In this document: positions 46,667-50,000 of the stretch, one piece after another
How the letters are laid out: every line of letters starts with the position of its first letter
How positions within the stretch are numbered: the stretch's first letter is position 1
Assembly: GCF_964340395.1 (NCBI RefSeq)
Contig: NC_135570.1
Coordinates: forward strand, 14,282,822 to 14,332,821
From: Glandiceps talaboti
Lineage: Eukaryota; Hemichordata; Enteropneusta; Spengelidae
Length of the DNA: 50,000 nucleotides
Direction: 5' to 3'
The notes under the pieces: model-generated
Told to the model about the DNA's origin: nothing
Databases searched by the model: none
The model's input: the letters and a program-made list of their open reading frames with translations, nothing else
Program-made: the position numbers and the translations under genes

Positions 46667-48366
46667 ACTGATTGATCTTGGTCAATGAAGTCTGACAGAA
46701 AACGTGTACAATTCTTGGTACCTGTAATAGCATTTTACCTCATGCTAGAGGGGCAGCATAGAAAAAGGTTAACTTATTCTCTCAGGTGCACCTATTGTAA
46801 TGCATATTGAGTGGAAGTCAATATGTCAACCAAGTTGATATTTCAACTGAAATTGAATGTCACAGCAAGCATAGGTGGTAAGATTCTATTTCAGGTACCC
46901 AGAATGGCCGTCATAGAAAGTACCGTAGTATGTGTGTGGTTCAGGTTAGCTATAAATCGGTGAACATCGTGCTTTTACAAGTTTTAGATTGATAGATAGA
47001 TCTGTAAATAAAACATATCAAATTTCATGGATGGATGGAAAAGTTAATATTAGTTTGATCTCTTCTCCTTGATACAAGATTGATACGGTGTGTGAATAGT
47101 TTATGTGATGTCGGTGATGAATTTTTACTAAACCTGAAAGGGCACGGCGTGGGGTGGAGTAGGAATACATAACTCCAATTCAGAACAAAGAACTGATGTT
47201 TCCAGAGTTATACTGTATTGAGGTGTCAATCCTAGACCAAAGCATTGTAACGATATTGATGGACAGGGTTGCCGAGTTAGAAAAATGTTGTATCATGAAT
47301 AGCAATAATTATTGTAGATTGGTTTGAGGAAATGAGTTCCTGCCGTGGATCAGTCATTCTATGTTGTCAGTGTATCACAAACCAGATCAAAAAATTAACA
47401 CGGTACTGTATGGGAGTGAGTTAACTACAAGAAGAGATTTTCACTAAACAGACTTCATACTATTCAAAACAGTTGCTTCCTAGTCCCCCAGGGTGATCGG
47501 GTGGGGTCCTAGTATACACTGATTTGTGAAAAAATGAGAGGAGGCCAGGATTTTAAGTTAGTTACCTTGTCTAAGGAAACAAGGTTTTTGGTTGTATGTC
47601 TTCTGTAGGTTCATGTTATGAGCCACATTTCCATGAATTTGAATAGTTTGTCGGCCCAACCATTCTTTATTTACATCGTTGCAATGGGATATTATGCAGT
47701 TTTTATATAGACAGGTGTCCTTTGCAGTACCTGTGTCTTTCGGCACATGATGGGAATCGGAGAGAGAAAACAGAAAAACTGCTTTGAAGGAAGTGTAGCC
47801 CAAAGGGAGAAACTGTTGTGCCACCTGGTTGTAGGTTTCTGTACAGATTATGAGAATTTATACTTAATCGGAAAATATATGAAATATAAAATTTTATCAT
47901 TGTCTTTGAATTGGATGCCTATGGAAAGAACATTATTAGAACACATCACATCAGATATGGTGATAATATTGCTACTAAGATTCAAAGTAAATTTTTATTT
48001 TGTGAATGGTTATGAAAATTTCTACTAGGTCTTTAAATCCCATACTATTGGTGATATATCATCAGGAGTGTAGTATGATGGACTGTCGCCATGTGTCTCA
48101 CTTGAGATCCCAGCTGTACCTCGCTCTCCAACTTGTTTTATTTGTCTAAAGTGAGATGTGTAACATCAGTGTATTGTGGTACTTAGGTCTGTGACTATGC
48201 TGAATTCTAGAATGATGTGATTTTGTAAGTGTGAGTAGACACGTTGATGGTTTTAGTGTTTATAAAGAAACTCGACAGTATTAGTGAAAATAAAAACAAA
48301 TTGATGAGAAGTGTTAACAAGTTAGAGATGTATGTTATCCATTGGTGCTAGTGACTGTACAGATTT
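46667..48366. other. No gene recognised; non-coding DNA
   Basis: Frames such as 47747-48028 (+, 93 codons) have no recognisable domain. No RNP1-bearing exon was seen. No clear repeats. Confidence 0.5.
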
Positions 48367-48712
48367 CAGGGTTCATTCGATGTTCAAGGACTGTCAGAAA
48401 CTCCAGGGAAAGTCCTGGAATTTCAAAGGATTCCCGGAAACTCCTGAAATTTTAAAGGACTCCTGGAAAGTTTTGAAAAATGCATCCCTGGAAATTCGTG
48501 GAAAATCAATCAACTGAATTGATTGAAGTTATAATTGTAAAGTGTTGATTAGAATAGAAGGAGATATATTGACAAATACATGTAAATGTACTTTGCAGAT
48601 CAGTACTTCTGGAAAATCGGACCAAAGTTGATCTGAATTCCCCTGGAAAAAATTAATATAACTCCTGGAAAGTCCTGGAATTTTTACTTGAATTTAAAGT
48701 GTATGAACCCTT
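48367..48712. mobile_element. 346-bp MITE-like element with AGGGTTCAT ends and TCCTGGAAAG repeats
   Basis: The left end cagggttcattc and the right end (reverse complement) aagggttcatac are inverted. Inside, subterminal words actcctggaaagtcctggaa or variants occur several times (e.g. 48400-48500 and 48660-48690), in the same orientation. Elements with AGGGTTC ends and CTTGGAAAGTCCTGGAA-type repeats are common in animal genomes and usually placed with hAT-type MITEs. No clear target duplication was seen. Confidence 0.65.
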
Positions 48713-50000
48713 AAACTTGCACTGAGAAATAGCGCCCTCGCATTATACTAAATGCTGCATGAGAAGGGTCTCCTCAAAATGAAAGAGAGTCGCTATGGTG
48801 AATCCTTAATTCAAGGGTTTTTAATGCATAGACGTTGATAAAAGATTTCAAGTGGAAATTAATTCTTGGAAGAATCTTACTCCGAAAGGCAGATCATCAT
48901 CCTCTTTCTATAAAGTTAACCCTTTGAAATCCAGATTTTATTACACCACACTCTCCAGATTTTCTCTCAGTGCTATTAAAATCGTCTCGGCAAGGAAATA
49001 GAGAGAGTGGGATCCTGGAACCTTGCCAACAAAACGGACATAAGTACATGAAGATTTGTTGTATGTCTGTGTCTGTCATTTCGATGAGAGAACGAAACCA
49101 ATTCTACTAATAGCAGGAAATTACAAGCACCTTAATATCTTCATATTTTTAATGTGTTTTTATGCAAAAGTGTTATTGGATTTTTTTTCTTAGAAAATGA
49201 AAAGTGGTTCCAAGTCTTTATAAGTTCTTGAGTATTTTCGGCATGATTCTTTCATATTATGTGGATATTTAAAGTAATTACGATTTAAAGTTATCAGCGT
49301 TCTAAACTAGAAAACTTCTGTATTTGGTAACTTACTACTGCTGGCGTTTCTTGCTGAATAGAATGTGTTAATACTGAAGAAACTACGTTTGGTGTATCGA
49401 CATAGATATAGAATGTAAGATATATCATGTTGTTCAGCCCTATCAAGCTTCCTAGCCATGAGTGCCGGATGATAGTGCGGAATGAATGTCTGTATCTCAC
49501 AGACTAACTTAGATATTGCACTGATTAGAATATCATTTTATCGGTAGTTTATTGGTAAAATCTTGCACATTTGTCACTTGCCATGCTTCATTAAGATTTG
49601 ACGATGTAATGAAGCGTAGGGCACCTTTTCTACAGATTTGATTTTTTAGTGATGATATAGGTGTAGAGTCTATGGTTAGAAATGTCAGTGAAAGTAGGTT
49701 GGTTCTTTTGCAATATACCATTCTATGATTGGAGTCTGGCTAAAGATACGCATGCACACTTTACTCCGATGTAGAGGAGGCTTTATAGATAGTCATCCAG
49801 AGATAGTGGTTATTATGAAATAAAATAGAAGGTCTGTTGTAAATTTTCAGTCAGAGTTTGTGAAATGTCATCATCGGTGACTAGGAAAGTACAACAAGAC
49901 TGTAACTGATGGTGGAGAGATTGATTTGGGAATTGGAGATATTCTGAATTCTACAGGGAACCAATTATAAGGTGAAGAAGGCATGACCCTGAGGATTTGG
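48713..50000. other. No gene recognised; non-coding DNA to the end of the window
   Basis: AT-rich sequence without array, inverted element or recognisable coding exon. Confidence 0.5.

Larger units (their letters stand above)
44594..50000 (+). other. Probable intron downstream of the RRM exon (continues past the window)
   Basis: I looked for the next RRM exon, which should start in phase 1 and carry an RNP1-like K/R-G-F-G-F-V sequence, and found none up to 50000. The stretch holds a 42-bp minisatellite, a 75-bp array, an AGGGTTCAT-type MITE and otherwise unrecognised AT-rich DNA. Calling it intron is an inference from the strong donor and the absence of another exon. Confidence 0.5.

Overview
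The window looks like non-coding nuclear DNA from an invertebrate animal, probably marine. It is AT-rich by eye, has no open reading frame longer than about 150 codons with a recognisable domain, and is packed with minisatellites, microsatellites, SINE-like copies and short inverted-repeat (MITE-like) elements. Very long introns, a GT/AG exon and frequent 'tacatgta' words fit a metazoan such as a mollusc, hemichordate, echinoderm or lancelet. The sequence alone does not let me choose among them.

The only coding sequence I can support is a 41-nt internal exon on the + strand at 44547-44587. It encodes K-L-F-V-G-A-L-S-W-E-T-S-Q, the first beta strand (RNP2) of an RNA-recognition motif of the DAZAP1/Hrb27C - Musashi - hnRNP A/B,D kind. 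A polypyrimidine tract with AG precedes it and GTAAGT follows it. No partner exon was found on either side, so much of the window is probably intron of this gene. DNA far to the left could also be intergenic.

Layout. 1-7 kb: mostly unrecognised DNA with a (TG)9 tract, a possible small MITE (4.45 kb) and a 28-bp x3 repeat (6.08 kb). 7.4-13.2 kb: a G18-bearing tandem repeat, a 391-bp foldback element, a copy of a ~168-bp interspersed family, an ~800-bp degenerate array related to that family and split by a SINE 3' fragment, then two more minisatellites. 14.3-17.6 kb: a 16-bp x3 repeat, a palindrome containing TCTCGCGAGA, and three minisatellites. 20-22.1 kb: repeated CCCACAATGC words, a long hairpin, another 168-bp family copy and a cluster of X-box-like motifs. 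23.1-23.5 kb: a perfect 13-bp hairpin and a large (AC)n/(ATAC)n microsatellite. 26-27 kb: a young 97-bp inverted duplication (94/97 identical) and a 64-bp x2 repeat. 30.9-37.6 kb: two more 168-bp family copies, a 34-bp array and two 150-170-bp degenerate arrays. 39-41.5 kb: an ~80-bp array, a SINE with tRNA-like boxes, a 54-bp array and a CAGGGCTC-type MITE. 41.7-44.3 kb: another family copy, a ~200-bp array and a CAG(C/T)GTGC-type MITE just upstream of the exon. 45-46.7 kb: a 22-copy 42-bp minisatellite and a 75-bp array amplified from half of the 168-bp family. 48.4-48.7 kb: an AGGGTTCAT-type MITE.

No rRNA, complete tRNA, CRISPR array, operon or retroelement coding domain was seen. Edges of degenerate repeats are approximate because alignment was by eye.
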